Shown here: piece by piece, positions 15,822 to 23,972 of the stretch
Layout of the letters: each line of letters begins with the position of its first letter
Numbering within the stretch: the first letter of the stretch is position 1
From: CAWGLW01 sp963823525
Lineage (GTDB): Bacteria; Pseudomonadota; Gammaproteobacteria; Steroidobacterales; Steroidobacteraceae
Direction of reading: 5' to 3'
NCBI GenBank assembly: GCA_963823525.1
Contig: CAWGLW010000006.1
Coordinates: 1-64,000, forward strand
DNA: 64,000 bases
Made by a program: the position numbers and the translations under genes
Notes under the pieces: generated by a model
Told to the model about the DNA's origin: nothing
The model's input: only the letters and a program-made list of their open reading frames with translations
The model's database searches: none

Positions 15822-16922
15822 TCACCGCGACTGGTCGCGAGCTAACAGGTACGGCAGCTCGGCGACCTGCAGGTAGGCCGCGGAACGTTTCTGGTAGGCA
15901 CTGTAGGACTCGAAGACCCTCGCATACAGCGGATCCCTGGCCGCGCCCGCCGCGATGACTTCCTCTGAGAGTTCGCGCAGCTTCTGCATGACGGAATCGG
16001 GGAACTTCTTCAGGATGACGCCATGTTCGTTGATGAGCGTCTGCAGGGCTTCGCTGTTGCGGGCCATGAATTCCGCATTCATTCGTTCGTTCACGGCACG
16101 GCAGCAGGTCAGCACGATCTCCTGCAGGTCGACCGGCAGGCCCTCGAATGCCTTCTGGTTGATGATTGCCTCGAGGCAGGTGCCCGGCTCGTGCCAGCCC
16201 GGGTAGTAATAGTACTTCGCTGCCTTGTACAGGCCGAAAGCCATGTCATTGTACGGACCGATCCACTCGGTCGCGTCGATCGCGCCGGTTTCAAGCGCCG
16301 TAAAGATCTCGCCACCGGGAAGCGTAACGGGCGTGCCGCCAGCACGTTCGAGCACTTCACCCGCGATGCCCGGAATTCGCATCTTCAGGCCCTTGAGGTC
16401 GTCGAGGCTGTTGATCTCGCGGCGGAACCAGCCACCCATCTGTGTGCCCGAGTTGCCGCCCGGCCTCGGGATGACACCGAATGGCGCATAGGCCTCCTGC
16501 CACAGCTCCAGACCGCCGCCGAAGTAGAACCAGCCGTTCATCTCGGTCACGGTCAGCCCGAACGGCACGGCCGCAAAGAATGAGGCGCAGGGAATCTTGC
16601 CTTTCCAGTAATAGGCGGCGCCGTGGCCCATCTCGGCGGTGCCGCCGGAAACCGCGTCAAAGACCTCGAAGGCCGGCACCAGTTCGTTGGCGCCATACAC
16701 CTTGATCTTCAGCCGTCCGCCGCTGCATGACTCGATCATCCGGGCCAGCTCGCTGGCACCGGTGCCAAGTCCCGGGAAATTCGCTGGCCAGGTCGTGGCC
16801 ATCCGCCATTCGAACGTCTGCCTGTCCTGCGCGACTGCTGCCTTCTCCTCGCGCGCGCAGCCGCCGGCTACCGCCGTGACCGCTCCGAGACCGAGACCCT
16901 GAATCACTTGACGCCGTTGCAT
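15822..16922 (-). CDS. dctP: TRAP transporter substrate-binding protein (DctP family)
   Basis: 366 residues. The N-terminus MQRRQVIQGLGLGAVTAVAG followed by GC combines a twin-Arg-like start with a lipobox, so the protein may be exported folded and lipid-anchored. FEWRMATTWPANFPGLGTGA, the YGANELVPAFEVFDAVSGG region and EWIGPYNDM place it with the TakP/lactate-binding-like subgroup (2-oxoacid or calcium-lactate type), so I infer a small carboxylate ligand. It converges on dctM and must have its own promoter upstream of 16,922. Confidence 0.88.
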   Translation of the reverse strand: MQRRQVIQGLGLGAVTAVAGGCAREEKAAVAQDRQTFEWRMATTWPANFPGLGTGASELARMIESCSGGRLKIKVYGANELVPAFEVFDAVSGGTAEMGHGAAYYWKGKIPCASFFAAVPFGLTVTEMNGWFYFGGGLELWQEAYAPFGVIPRPGGNSGTQMGGWFRREINSLDDLKGLKMRIPGIAGEVLERAGGTPVTLPGGEIFTALETGAIDATEWIGPYNDMAFGLYKAAKYYYYPGWHEPGTCLEAIINQKAFEGLPVDLQEIVLTCCRAVNERMNAEFMARNSEALQTLINEHGVILKKFPDSVMQKLRELSEEVIAAGAARDPLYARVFESYSAYQKRSAAYLQVAELPYLLARDQSR

Positions 16923-17118
16923 GGCTTCCCCCTATGTAGGCTTGCCCTTTGGGCCAGCGATGTTGTCGTACCTGCGCATTGATAACACAGTGAGGATTTG
17001 GTGGCATCAAGTAACCCACGACGGGCGCCAGGGGTGGATAGGAATTTCAAACCACCTGTCCAGGCCGATGCTCGTTCGCGTAACCGGCCTCAGGGTGTGC
17101 GCGAGCCTGGCGCCGACA

Positions 17119-17213
17119 GGCCTTGACGGCCACCTCGGCGGTGTCAGCCCGGAGGCCTTCGAGAGTGCCTCAAAATGAGGCTCGGAACTGTCCCCGATAG
17201 CGGGGGAAGTCCA
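17119..17213 (+). mobile_element. IS3-family right-end remnant
   Basis: The frame ending at TGA 17,178 closes with LGGVSPEAFESASK, like the extreme C-terminus of IS3 OrfB proteins. Six bases later comes GGAACTGTCCCCGATAGC and GGGGGAAGTCCA (17,184-17,213), a terminal inverted repeat related to the one at 3523-3603. Only this end survives. Confidence 0.55.
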
Positions 17214-17258
17214 GAGAGGGTGAGATGATTCTCACGCCAGGCGAGCTCACCTGAGTAT

Positions 17259-17274
17259 GCCTCTCGCGAGAGGC
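17259..17274. repeat. 16-bp perfect palindrome
   Basis: GCCTCTCGCGAGAGGC, followed by GGCTTT. It lies in the leader of the IS3 fragment that begins near 17,220. It could be a weak terminator or an IS regulatory site. Confidence 0.5.
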
Positions 17275-17398
17275 GGCTTTCGGGCGTAAAGCAGTCATTC
17301 ACGATTCAGGGAAGCCAAAATCCCGCTGGACTGGTGGAGTGCTCCCCGTTCAGTAGGCCAAGGTCATGTTAGGTTTTCCTCGACTGGAGGAGAGCCTG

Positions 17399-17613
17399 AT
17401 GAAGAAAAGCCGATTTACCGACGAGCAGATAGTTGTCGTGCTGCGCGACGCAGAGGCCACGACGGTAGCCGCGGCGGCCCGCAAGCATGGCGTGTCGGAG
17501 CAGTCGATTCACCGCTGGCATAAGCAGTACGCTGACATGCAAGTATCGGATGTGCGCGAACTCAAGCGCTTGCGCGACAAGAATGCTCGGCTCAAGAAGC
17601 TCCTTGCCGAGCG
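17399..17613 (+). pseudogene. IS3-family OrfA, truncated
   Basis: Starts MKKSRFTDEQIVVVLRDAEA with GGAGGAGAG just upstream. The helix-turn-helix (KHGVSEQSIHRWHKQYADM) and most of the zipper (LKRLRDKNARLKKLLAER) are intact. The match to OrfA ends after LLAER at about 17,613, and IS91-type end sequence begins at 17,645. OrfB is absent. Confidence 0.75.
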
Positions 17614-17644
17614 GGTGGATAATGAAGCGCCTGCGGCAATGGTT

Positions 17645-18224
17645 GCGTATAGGCAGTATAAAGCGCCTTTTCGGAGGCTCGACAGCGCGACAGCGCGTAG
17701 CCCCGCCTTGTCGGCGTCGGCACCTACCGCCGGGAAGTCGCGGCGGCTCGCCCGGCAGCGTGCAGATTGGCGTCACGCCCCTGAATTCTTCCCGGCGACG
17801 GCCTCGCCGGCGCACTTATCCCCCGCCCGCCAGTTTCCCGGACAGGCGATACCGTTGCCGCACCGCTGACGACACCGCCTAAACGAACTCGTCGTGGCGT
17901 TACCCTGTCGCGCCGAACAACCCCCGCTGTGGTGGCCCTCGGCTCGGCGGCCGCAGGCTCGCTTCGCATTCAGCCCCTTTCGCATCCATGTGGGCGAGGA
18001 TCTTCTCGATGACATCTGCGTCTTCGATGCACGCGATGATCCGCACCGCTCCGCCGCAGGCCGCGCAGGTCTCGATGTCGATCCCGAACACCCGCTTCAA
18101 GCGTTGCGCCCAGGTCATCGCGGCTCGGCGTTCGGCTAACGTAGGCTCCTCTGGATCCGCGGTCCTCGCCTGCTGGCCTCCCCGGCCTCGCTTGGCTGGC
18201 GTCACCCGCGCCCGGTATTTGCTG
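17645..18224 (-). mobile_element. IS91-family end, copy 1 (580 bp)
   Basis: Identical to 23,973-24,552 except for two substitutions seen (C/T near 17,912, A/G near 18,138). It contains about 255 bases beyond the transposase stop, presumably the replication-origin or terminus end, and the last 108 codons of the transposase. At 18,224 the similarity stops and host-type DNA (rhodanese region) starts. Confidence 0.85.
17900..18224 (-). pseudogene. IS91-family transposase, C-terminal fragment
   Basis: Reads KYRARVTPAKRGRGGQQART, then MTWAQRLKRVFGIDIETC with CAACGG and IIACIEDADVIEKILAHM to the stop at 17,900. This is the end of IS91-type Y2 transposases. The N-terminal zinc finger, the HUH-like catalytic part and the Tyr residues are missing, so it is inactive. 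Confidence 0.8.
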
Positions 18225-18277
18225 CCGTGCCGGCGAACCTGCATTGTGGCGAGCCCGAGGCCGGCGTAGCGGCGGCG

Positions 18278-18640
18278 ATGGCGGATCCGGGCTGGGCGCC
18301 GCTCACGTTCACCTTCGGCGGCATATGGGAGATTCAGTCGTCCGCCCTCGAGGAGGTCCTGGGTCGCGTGCAGGTCGTGGATGTGCGCGCGCCGGACGAG
18401 CACCGCGGGCCGCTGGGTCACATCCGCAGCACGGTGCTGATCCCGATCGGGCAGTCGAAGCGGCGTGCCACCGAGCTCAATGCTTCACGCCCGGTCGTCA
18501 CGGTCTGCCGTGCGGGTGCCCGCTCGGCGCAGGCGGTGGTGATGCTGCAGCGGGAAGGATTCAAGCAAGTCGCCAATCTCGCCGGCGGCATGCTGCGTTG
18601 GCGCGCCGAGGGACATCCGGTCGAAGGCGGCAGTGACTAG
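18278..18640 (+). CDS. Rhodanese-like domain protein, perhaps a C-terminal fragment
   Basis: 120 residues from ATG 18,278. The domain begins LEEVLGRVQVVDVRAPDEHR and has the active-site loop CRAGARS (Cys about 87), so the persulfide-forming cysteine is present. LAGGMLRWRAEGHPVEGG closes the fold. The lead-in WAPLTFTFGGIWEIQ resembles the linker between the metallo-beta-lactamase and rhodanese parts of fused sulfur-metabolism enzymes. The gene may thus have lost an N-terminal MBL domain when the IS91 end, which abuts at 18,224, arrived. A sulfurtransferase activity remains plausible. Confidence 0.65.
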   Translation: MADPGWAPLTFTFGGIWEIQSSALEEVLGRVQVVDVRAPDEHRGPLGHIRSTVLIPIGQSKRRATELNASRPVVTVCRAGARSAQAVVMLQREGFKQVANLAGGMLRWRAEGHPVEGGSD

Positions 18641-18777
18641 CCCGCGGCGACCCGGCTCGCCGGCCTTCTGCCGGAGCCTGGTCCGCAGAAGAGCTGACAA
18701 GGGGGACGTCCCTGTCCCTTGCGCTCATCCATTGATGCCTGTCTGGTCGCGAGCAGGACGCCCGCGGTTCATCCGGT

Positions 18778-18960
18778 TCAGTGGCGGCACACTTCGCCCT
18801 TGGCAAACCAGCGTGCGTAGCCCGTGCGGAAATCAACGAGACCGTCGATGCTGAGATGTCCCCAGCCTCCATCAGAGATGCTGGCCTGCGTATCGAGCCT
18901 GTAGAGCGCCGGCGAGAGTTCGACGAGGCGGGCGTTTGCGAGAAAAGCGTGGATGACTAC
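18778..18960 (-). other. Possible C-terminal gene fragment
   Basis: A minus-strand frame ends LYRLDTQASISDGGWGHLSI and GYARWFAKGEVCRH before the stop at 18,778. The sequence reads like a real protein tail (Trp, Gly and Cys spacing) but I cannot name the family. It meets the chitinase-like remnant head-on near 18,960. Confidence 0.25.
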
Positions 18961-19200
18961 GAGGTGCTGGCAGCAGAGGGGCATGAGTCGTTTCACGACG
19001 AGGCAACTGCCACGCACTGGACCTTCAACGGCAGCGAGTTCTGGAGCTTCGACGATCCGGAATCGGTCGGCTGGAAGGCCGACTATTTGACGGTCCGCGG
19101 GCTGCGCGGCGCGATGTTCCGGGAGCTCTCGGGCGGTACGCCGGACGCGGCTCTGCTCAATGCGCTGCGGGGGAGCCTGCCGCGGGTGCCGGCCAACTGA
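18961..19200 (+). pseudogene. Glycoside hydrolase family 18-like C-terminal fragment
   Basis: The last 79 residues of a plus-strand frame read SFHDEATATHWTFNGSEFWS, FDDPESVGWKADYL, RGLRGAMFRELSGGTPDAAL and LNAL. This is the end of the chitinase-type (GH18) barrel: bound-water Trp region, FDDPES, the last strand with MFRELSG and the LLNAL helix. The catalytic DxxDxDxE segment and everything upstream are missing. It ends 30 bases from the STAND gene's stop, converging on it. Confidence 0.6.
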
Positions 19201-19230
19201 GCGGCCAGGTCGGGGCGGGTCAATCGGCGC

Positions 19231-22200
19231 TCAGCCCCTCGCCTCGGCGATCCAGCCTGCGAGTTCGCGGGCCGAGGCGAGCTGGCGCAGTTCCGCCGAC
19301 GCGCCCGACAGCAGCTCGCTCGCCTCATCCAGTGCCTGCTTGCGTGCGCTGCGACCCGCCGCGTCCGTTCCTTGCGAAATAGCGCTGACGTACAGCGCTT
19401 CCGCGCATCCGCCCCGGAAATCGGCTCCGCTGGCACCGGCCAGCTTTTCGCGACGGCAGTACTCGAGCGCCGGCTCGACGACAACGAGGGCCTCCGCCCC
19501 CCGACCCTGCTTCGCAATCGCGTGCGCCAGCTGCACCTGCCGACGTGCCTGGCCCTCCTCCGGATCGTCGAATGGACTGAACGGCAGCTCCAGGCGCCGA
19601 CGGGCGGCAGCCTCCGCCTCCTCGTAACGTCCGAGCCGCAATGCGGCGCTAGTCACGATGTCATAGGCCCACTGCATCTGAGCGTCGCGGATTCGCCGGG
19701 CGGTGCCGGCCTCCTTCGAAAACGCGGTGTTGCCGAGCAACTGCGCCGTTGCCGCAGCGCCATCGAGCGCCGCCTGGTACTCACCGAAGACAAGCTGCAC
19801 GGACGCGCGCTCCAGCGGCACGCGAGTCAGCGTCAGCATCCGCTGCGGATTGTCGGGCGCGAGCTGGCTGGCCCACTCGGCGCTGGCCCGGGAACCCTCC
19901 GCATACGCACGCTCGGCCGCCGCACGGTTGCCGGAATCCGCTTCGAGCCTCGCCATGTCATACCACGTATCCTCCAACATCGGCCCAAGACTGGCCGGGC
20001 GGCGATCGTCATCCGCGAGCGCCACCGTCGCGCGCGACACCTCGAGGGACCGGCGGACTTTCCCCTCCTGGAACAGCAGGTCGGCAATCCCGCTGTAGCC
20101 GCGAACCAGGTAAAGCCAGGCGCTGATGTCCGACGGATTGAAGTGCACCAGGTCCTCGCCCGCCTGCTTGGCGCGTTCTGCCTGACTGGCGGCGGTTGCG
20201 TAATCATGACGCCGGAAGGCGAGGTCGCCCAGCAGGCCGGCGGCCAGCACGCGGTTCTCCATGGAGCGGATGTCGCCGGGCCGCTGCACCAGCACCCGCT
20301 CCGCGATTTCGTAGACCTCGCGCTCGAGACGCTCGGCCTCTTCGAGGCGACCGAGCTGCCACAAGTGCCGCGCCTCCGAGTCGGCGGTGTCGGCATAGAT
20401 CGAGGCGGCGGTGAGGTCCTCGAGGCGCGTGGCGCCGAGCTTCTCGAGCACGGCGCGCGCCTCGTCGCACATCGCGACCGCCTGCTCCTTCGGCTGCTGG
20501 TGGCTCAGGTGATTGAGCACGTCCGCATAGAGGATGCTCGATTCCCGTGACTTGCCGACGAACGGACGCAGCAGGTCGGCGGCCTGCGGCAGGTCGGTCG
20601 GCTTCGACTCCGGCCCGCCGATCACGCCCCAGGCCGAATACGGCGTGAACAGCGCCAGCGCCAGGCCGTAGGCGACGGGCTCGCTGGAGCCATCCGCGGC
20701 CCGAAGTTCCTCGAACAGCGCACGTGCCCTGGCGAGTGCCCGGTTGGCCTCGTCGAGCTGGTCGCCCGCCAGCAGCGCCCCGCCCCAGCGGATCAGCGCC
20801 ATGCCCTGGTACACGCGTGTCCTGCTGGTCAGGAGCTCGGGCGGTAGCTGTTCGTAGTACTCGACGGCCTTCTGGGCCAGCTTCCCCATCGTCTCAACGC
20901 GCCCCGTCGGCTCCAGCTCGGCGTAGAAGTCCTCCATCAGGAAGCCGACCAGTTGCTCGGCGTCGCTGCGTGCCTGCTGCGCAGCCAGGTCGGCCTGGTG
21001 CGCCCGCCGGTAGTTGATCCAGCCGAAGGCGGCTCCGGCAATGGCCACGAGCATCAGCCCTGCGCTCACTGCCGCGATCATCCGCGTGCGGACGAGCTGG
21101 CGATGCGTCTCGGCCTCGCGTTCCCGCTGCTCGGCGAGGCGCCGCTCCGCCTCGTCGCGCGCCTCGCGCTCGTGGCGCAGGTCTCGGCTCGAGCGCACCA
21201 CGCCGCAGAGCACATCGTGGGTCAGCTCGACGCGCCGCACGTCGAGCCGCTCCTCGATGCGCAGCAGCCGCCGGTCGACGAGCTTCGCCAGCGCGTCGGG
21301 CGCAGCGCCCGCCGCGGCCAGCGCCTTCTGCACGCGTTCCTCAGCCAGGCTCTCGCGATAGCCGGATTCCGTCAGCAGCTCGTCCTCGATCACCTGCCGC
21401 ACGCCCGCCGGCTGGTCCGCGAGCGCACGCTCGTAGAACTCGGAGAGGATGGTCTCGCGCGAGCCGGCGAGCAGGTCGGCTGAGATCTCCGGGCGGCCCT
21501 GTGCGATTCGGACGTTGTTCAGCTCGCGGCAGACGAGGCTCAGGAGCGAGGGCTCGACCTCGGCGCTGGCCAGTTCCGAGCCACCGGCGACGAAGCGCAC
21601 GATCTGCTCGGCGACTTCCTCGGTGACCAGTTTCCCGCCAGGCTCGACCACGGCGGCCAGCGCCTGCTCGCCGGTCATGCGCGCGAGGCGCATGCGGTTC
21701 TGCGTCACCGAGGGCATGGCGGTCTTGGTGCTCTCGAGGTGGGCGAGATAGTCCTCGCGCAGCGCGATCAGCACCCGGTAGTCAGCCCGGGCGAAGTCGA
21801 AATGCTCGGCGTCGGCCTCGTCCTGCTCGAGGCGCTTCTCGAGCGCCGTTGGCGGCCGGTTCTCGACCAGGTCGGCGAGATCCTCGAGGAACTGCCTGGC
21901 ACGCTGGCGACCGGCATCGTCCGCCTGCGCGAGCGTGAAGATCTCCTCGAACTGGTCGAAGATAAGCAGCGGCAGCAGCGTCCGGCCCTCGGCGTCGCGC
22001 AGCAGGTCGCCGCGATGGTGCAGGAACTCCCACAGCGACTCGCCCTCGATGGCCGCGCCCGCCTGCGTCCAGTGCCCGGCCGCGGCCGTCGCCCGGAAGA
22101 TGGCCTGCTTGATCTGCTCGGAGGGCGGAGGCGAGTCGGGCGAGTAGTCCACGCGCACGTAGACCGGGGCGTAGCCTTCGCCGCGCAGCCGCGGCACCAG

Positions 22201-22413
22201 GCCCGCGCGCAGCAGCGAGGTCTTGCCGAGCCCCGACTGGCCGAAGAGGACCGTGAGCAGCTTGCGCTGCACCCGGCGCGCGAGTTCCGCCGCCTCGGCG
22301 TCACGGCCGTGGAAATAGGCGCGCGTCTCCTCCGTATAGGACGAGAGGCCCAGCCATGGATGCTCGGGGTCGACCGTCTCCCTCGACCAGCCCTTCTTTT
22401 CCTCGGCCGTCAT
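19231..22413 (-). CDS. STAND NTPase with membrane helix and TPR-like C-terminus
   Basis: 1060 residues. PWLGLSSYTEETRAYFHGRD (19-38) is the opening of the nSTAND1-type NTPase (novel STAND). Walker A is GQSGLGKTS (58-66) and Walker B is LLIFDQFEEIF (149-159). An Arg-rich sensor region (YRVLIALREDYLAHLE) and a winged-helix end with LTHDVL (396-401) follow. A charged coiled coil (405-440), one membrane helix (about 444-464) and some 580 residues of TPR-like helical repeats make up the rest. STAND proteins are ATP-driven switches that oligomerise on sensing a ligand, usually through their repeats. The ATG overlaps the stop of the SIR2-TIR gene by four bases, so the two are translationally coupled. 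I infer a sensor for that effector. Confidence 0.85.
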   Translation of the reverse strand: MTAEEKKGWSRETVDPEHPWLGLSSYTEETRAYFHGRDAEAAELARRVQRKLLTVLFGQSGLGKTSLLRAGLVPRLRGEGYAPVYVRVDYSPDSPPPSEQIKQAIFRATAAAGHWTQAGAAIEGESLWEFLHHRGDLLRDAEGRTLLPLLIFDQFEEIFTLAQADDAGRQRARQFLEDLADLVENRPPTALEKRLEQDEADAEHFDFARADYRVLIALREDYLAHLESTKTAMPSVTQNRMRLARMTGEQALAAVVEPGGKLVTEEVAEQIVRFVAGGSELASAEVEPSLLSLVCRELNNVRIAQGRPEISADLLAGSRETILSEFYERALADQPAGVRQVIEDELLTESGYRESLAEERVQKALAAAGAAPDALAKLVDRRLLRIEERLDVRRVELTHDVLCGVVRSSRDLRHEREARDEAERRLAEQREREAETHRQLVRTRMIAAVSAGLMLVAIAGAAFGWINYRRAHQADLAAQQARSDAEQLVGFLMEDFYAELEPTGRVETMGKLAQKAVEYYEQLPPELLTSRTRVYQGMALIRWGGALLAGDQLDEANRALARARALFEELRAADGSSEPVAYGLALALFTPYSAWGVIGGPESKPTDLPQAADLLRPFVGKSRESSILYADVLNHLSHQQPKEQAVAMCDEARAVLEKLGATRLEDLTAASIYADTADSEARHLWQLGRLEEAERLEREVYEIAERVLVQRPGDIRSMENRVLAAGLLGDLAFRRHDYATAASQAERAKQAGEDLVHFNPSDISAWLYLVRGYSGIADLLFQEGKVRRSLEVSRATVALADDDRRPASLGPMLEDTWYDMARLEADSGNRAAAERAYAEGSRASAEWASQLAPDNPQRMLTLTRVPLERASVQLVFGEYQAALDGAAATAQLLGNTAFSKEAGTARRIRDAQMQWAYDIVTSAALRLGRYEEAEAAARRRLELPFSPFDDPEEGQARRQVQLAHAIAKQGRGAEALVVVEPALEYCRREKLAGASGADFRGGCAEALYVSAISQGTDAAGRSARKQALDEASELLSGASAELRQLASARELAGWIAEARG

Positions 22414-23882
22414 GATCGGCGCACCGCGAAGAGTTCCTGCAGCCGGCGGATGAACTCAGGGCTGGGTTCCCCATCAGGCAGCCGCGTGATGTGCACGCTC
22501 TTGAACTTCTCCGGCACGATGGCGTCGGCTTCCCGGGTGTCGTCCACGCAGACGGGCAGGATGAACACCGCGCCCTCGGCGATGTTGCGTGCGCGGTCCA
22601 CCGCGTAAGACCACTCACGGCGGAAATAGGCCTCCAGCCGTCGCTGGGTATTGGCTGAGACGATGGGCAGGAAAAAGCTGCAGCGGCCGATGTTGGCCGC
22701 GATCTTGCGATCGTAGTCGTCGCCCCCCTCGAGCCGCTCGAGGTCGAACCAGGTCGTGATTCCCGCAGCGTCGAGCCCCGCCTTGAGCCGCTGCACGGCA
22801 GGCATGTCCTCGCGCGCGTAGCTGATGAAGATCGCGTTCTCGGGCATCTCCCGGGCCGGCGGCAGGAAACGCTGCGGGGCCGTGGCAGCCGCGGGGACCG
22901 CGGGCGCAGGAGCCTGCCTTGCCTGCCAGCGATCGTGCAGCTCGGCGACGAAGGCCTCGGCGCCGCCAAAGACGCGCGTGCGCACGCTCACCTGCTGCAG
23001 GAAGGCCACCAGGCGCTCGTCGCGCATGGTGTGGTCGTCGGCGATGACTTCGCCCACGTCCCGCGGGTCCGAGAGCCGCTTGCGCTTGGCCATGCGCAGG
23101 AACAGCCGCGCCAGCCAGTTCGAGAAGTCACCGCCGATGAGCAGCAGGTGATTGTGCTCCAGCTCGTGGAAGAGCCGCTCGGGTGTCAGATGCTCGGACT
23201 GCAGCGCGCAGATGAATTCGAGCATGTCCTCGTCGGAAATGACATAGGTCGGGGAGGCCGAGAGCCGCCCAAACAGGTGATACACCACGGCTCGCGTCAG
23301 CTGGTCCCGCTCGGTGGGAAGGTCCGCGACCCGGTTCGGTGCGTAGGCGATGACGTCGGCCGACCCCTGGCCGCCGAAACGCTCGGTGTTCAAGGCCTGC
23401 TCGAGCAGCGGGTCGAAGGTCGTGGTGACGTACAGGTCGAAGTCGGTAATCCGAGCCAGCTGCCGTAGCGCCTCCGGCGGCTCGAACTGCACCTCGCGCA
23501 TGATGGAGCGCAGGCGCGTATAGGCTTCTTCGCGGCGCCCCCGCTGGCCGAGGTAGCAGCAGACCACGTCATTCAGGTTGGGCGGGCCCGGGACCTCGGA
23601 GAGGTCCACGGATAGGCGGGCGGCCAGTTTCTCGGCCAGCCACTCCTGGAGGAGGCGTGGGCCCCGGTCGGTCTGGACCCTGAGGAGCTCCGGCCCGATG
23701 ATCGGGATGACCCGCCGCTCCTCGATGAAGTTCAGCAGGTCGTCCCAGGCGTCCTCGTCGAAGTCCCCCGGTAACGGCAGCGGCGTGGCCACGCTAGGCA
23801 CTCCGGCTGCGCCCGGGACAGGCGCAGCCCCCGATGACGCGGCGCAGCACCGGGCGGCTGAGGCCGGTGTCCCCCTGGGCAC
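22410..23882 (-). CDS. SIR2-like/TIR fusion protein, putative NAD-active effector
   Basis: 490 residues from GTG 23,882. The first 30 are Ala/Pro/Ser-rich, and GTG 23,792 (with GGAG upstream) is a credible alternative start. A SIR2-like domain covers about 45-265: RRVIPIIGPELL, NLNDVVCCYL, YVTTTFDPLLEQAL, VVYHLFGRLS and LLLIGGDFSNWLARL. The TTNYD-type Asn is Thr155, and LHG reads LFG, so catalysis there is doubtful. A proline/alanine linker (322-345) leads to a TIR domain (348-450): AIFISYAREDMPAVQRLKAG, FDLERLEGG, and FRREW with Glu423 as the likely NADase glutamate. It is the first gene of the coupled pair with the STAND NTPase. Confidence 0.85.
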   Translation of the reverse strand: MPRGTPASAARCCAASSGAAPVPGAAGVPSVATPLPLPGDFDEDAWDDLLNFIEERRVIPIIGPELLRVQTDRGPRLLQEWLAEKLAARLSVDLSEVPGPPNLNDVVCCYLGQRGRREEAYTRLRSIMREVQFEPPEALRQLARITDFDLYVTTTFDPLLEQALNTERFGGQGSADVIAYAPNRVADLPTERDQLTRAVVYHLFGRLSASPTYVISDEDMLEFICALQSEHLTPERLFHELEHNHLLLIGGDFSNWLARLFLRMAKRKRLSDPRDVGEVIADDHTMRDERLVAFLQQVSVRTRVFGGAEAFVAELHDRWQARQAPAPAVPAAATAPQRFLPPAREMPENAIFISYAREDMPAVQRLKAGLDAAGITTWFDLERLEGGDDYDRKIAANIGRCSFFLPIVSANTQRRLEAYFRREWSYAVDRARNIAEGAVFILPVCVDDTREADAIVPEKFKSVHITRLPDGEPSPEFIRRLQELFAVRRS

Positions 23883-23972
23883 ACTGGGTCAAATTCTTCG
23901 CTCCTGCTGCGGCGTGCTGGCTCTCAGCCGACGCTCTTGTGGCCGGAGGATAGCACCGTCTCCCTGCGTATA
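23883..23972. promoter_or_regulatory. Upstream region of the SIR2-TIR/STAND pair
   Basis: Only 90 bases separate the cassette's first possible start codon from the IS91 end at 23,973. Any promoter must lie here or in the IS91 end. No clear -35/-10 pair was found. An AGGAG lies about 20 bases before the GTG. Confidence 0.35.

Larger units (their letters stand above)
16923..17398. other. Stretch holding only IS3 remnants
   Basis: The first 190 bases hold the dctP upstream region and no gene. A transposase tail with a terminal repeat (17,119-17,213), a 16-bp palindrome (17,259-17,274) and the leader of a second IS3 element fill the rest. Confidence 0.5.

Noticed and set aside
17399..17869. A 167-residue protein starting with an OrfA domain
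   Set aside because: Only the first 70 or so residues are OrfA; the rest is translation through the IS91 non-coding end.
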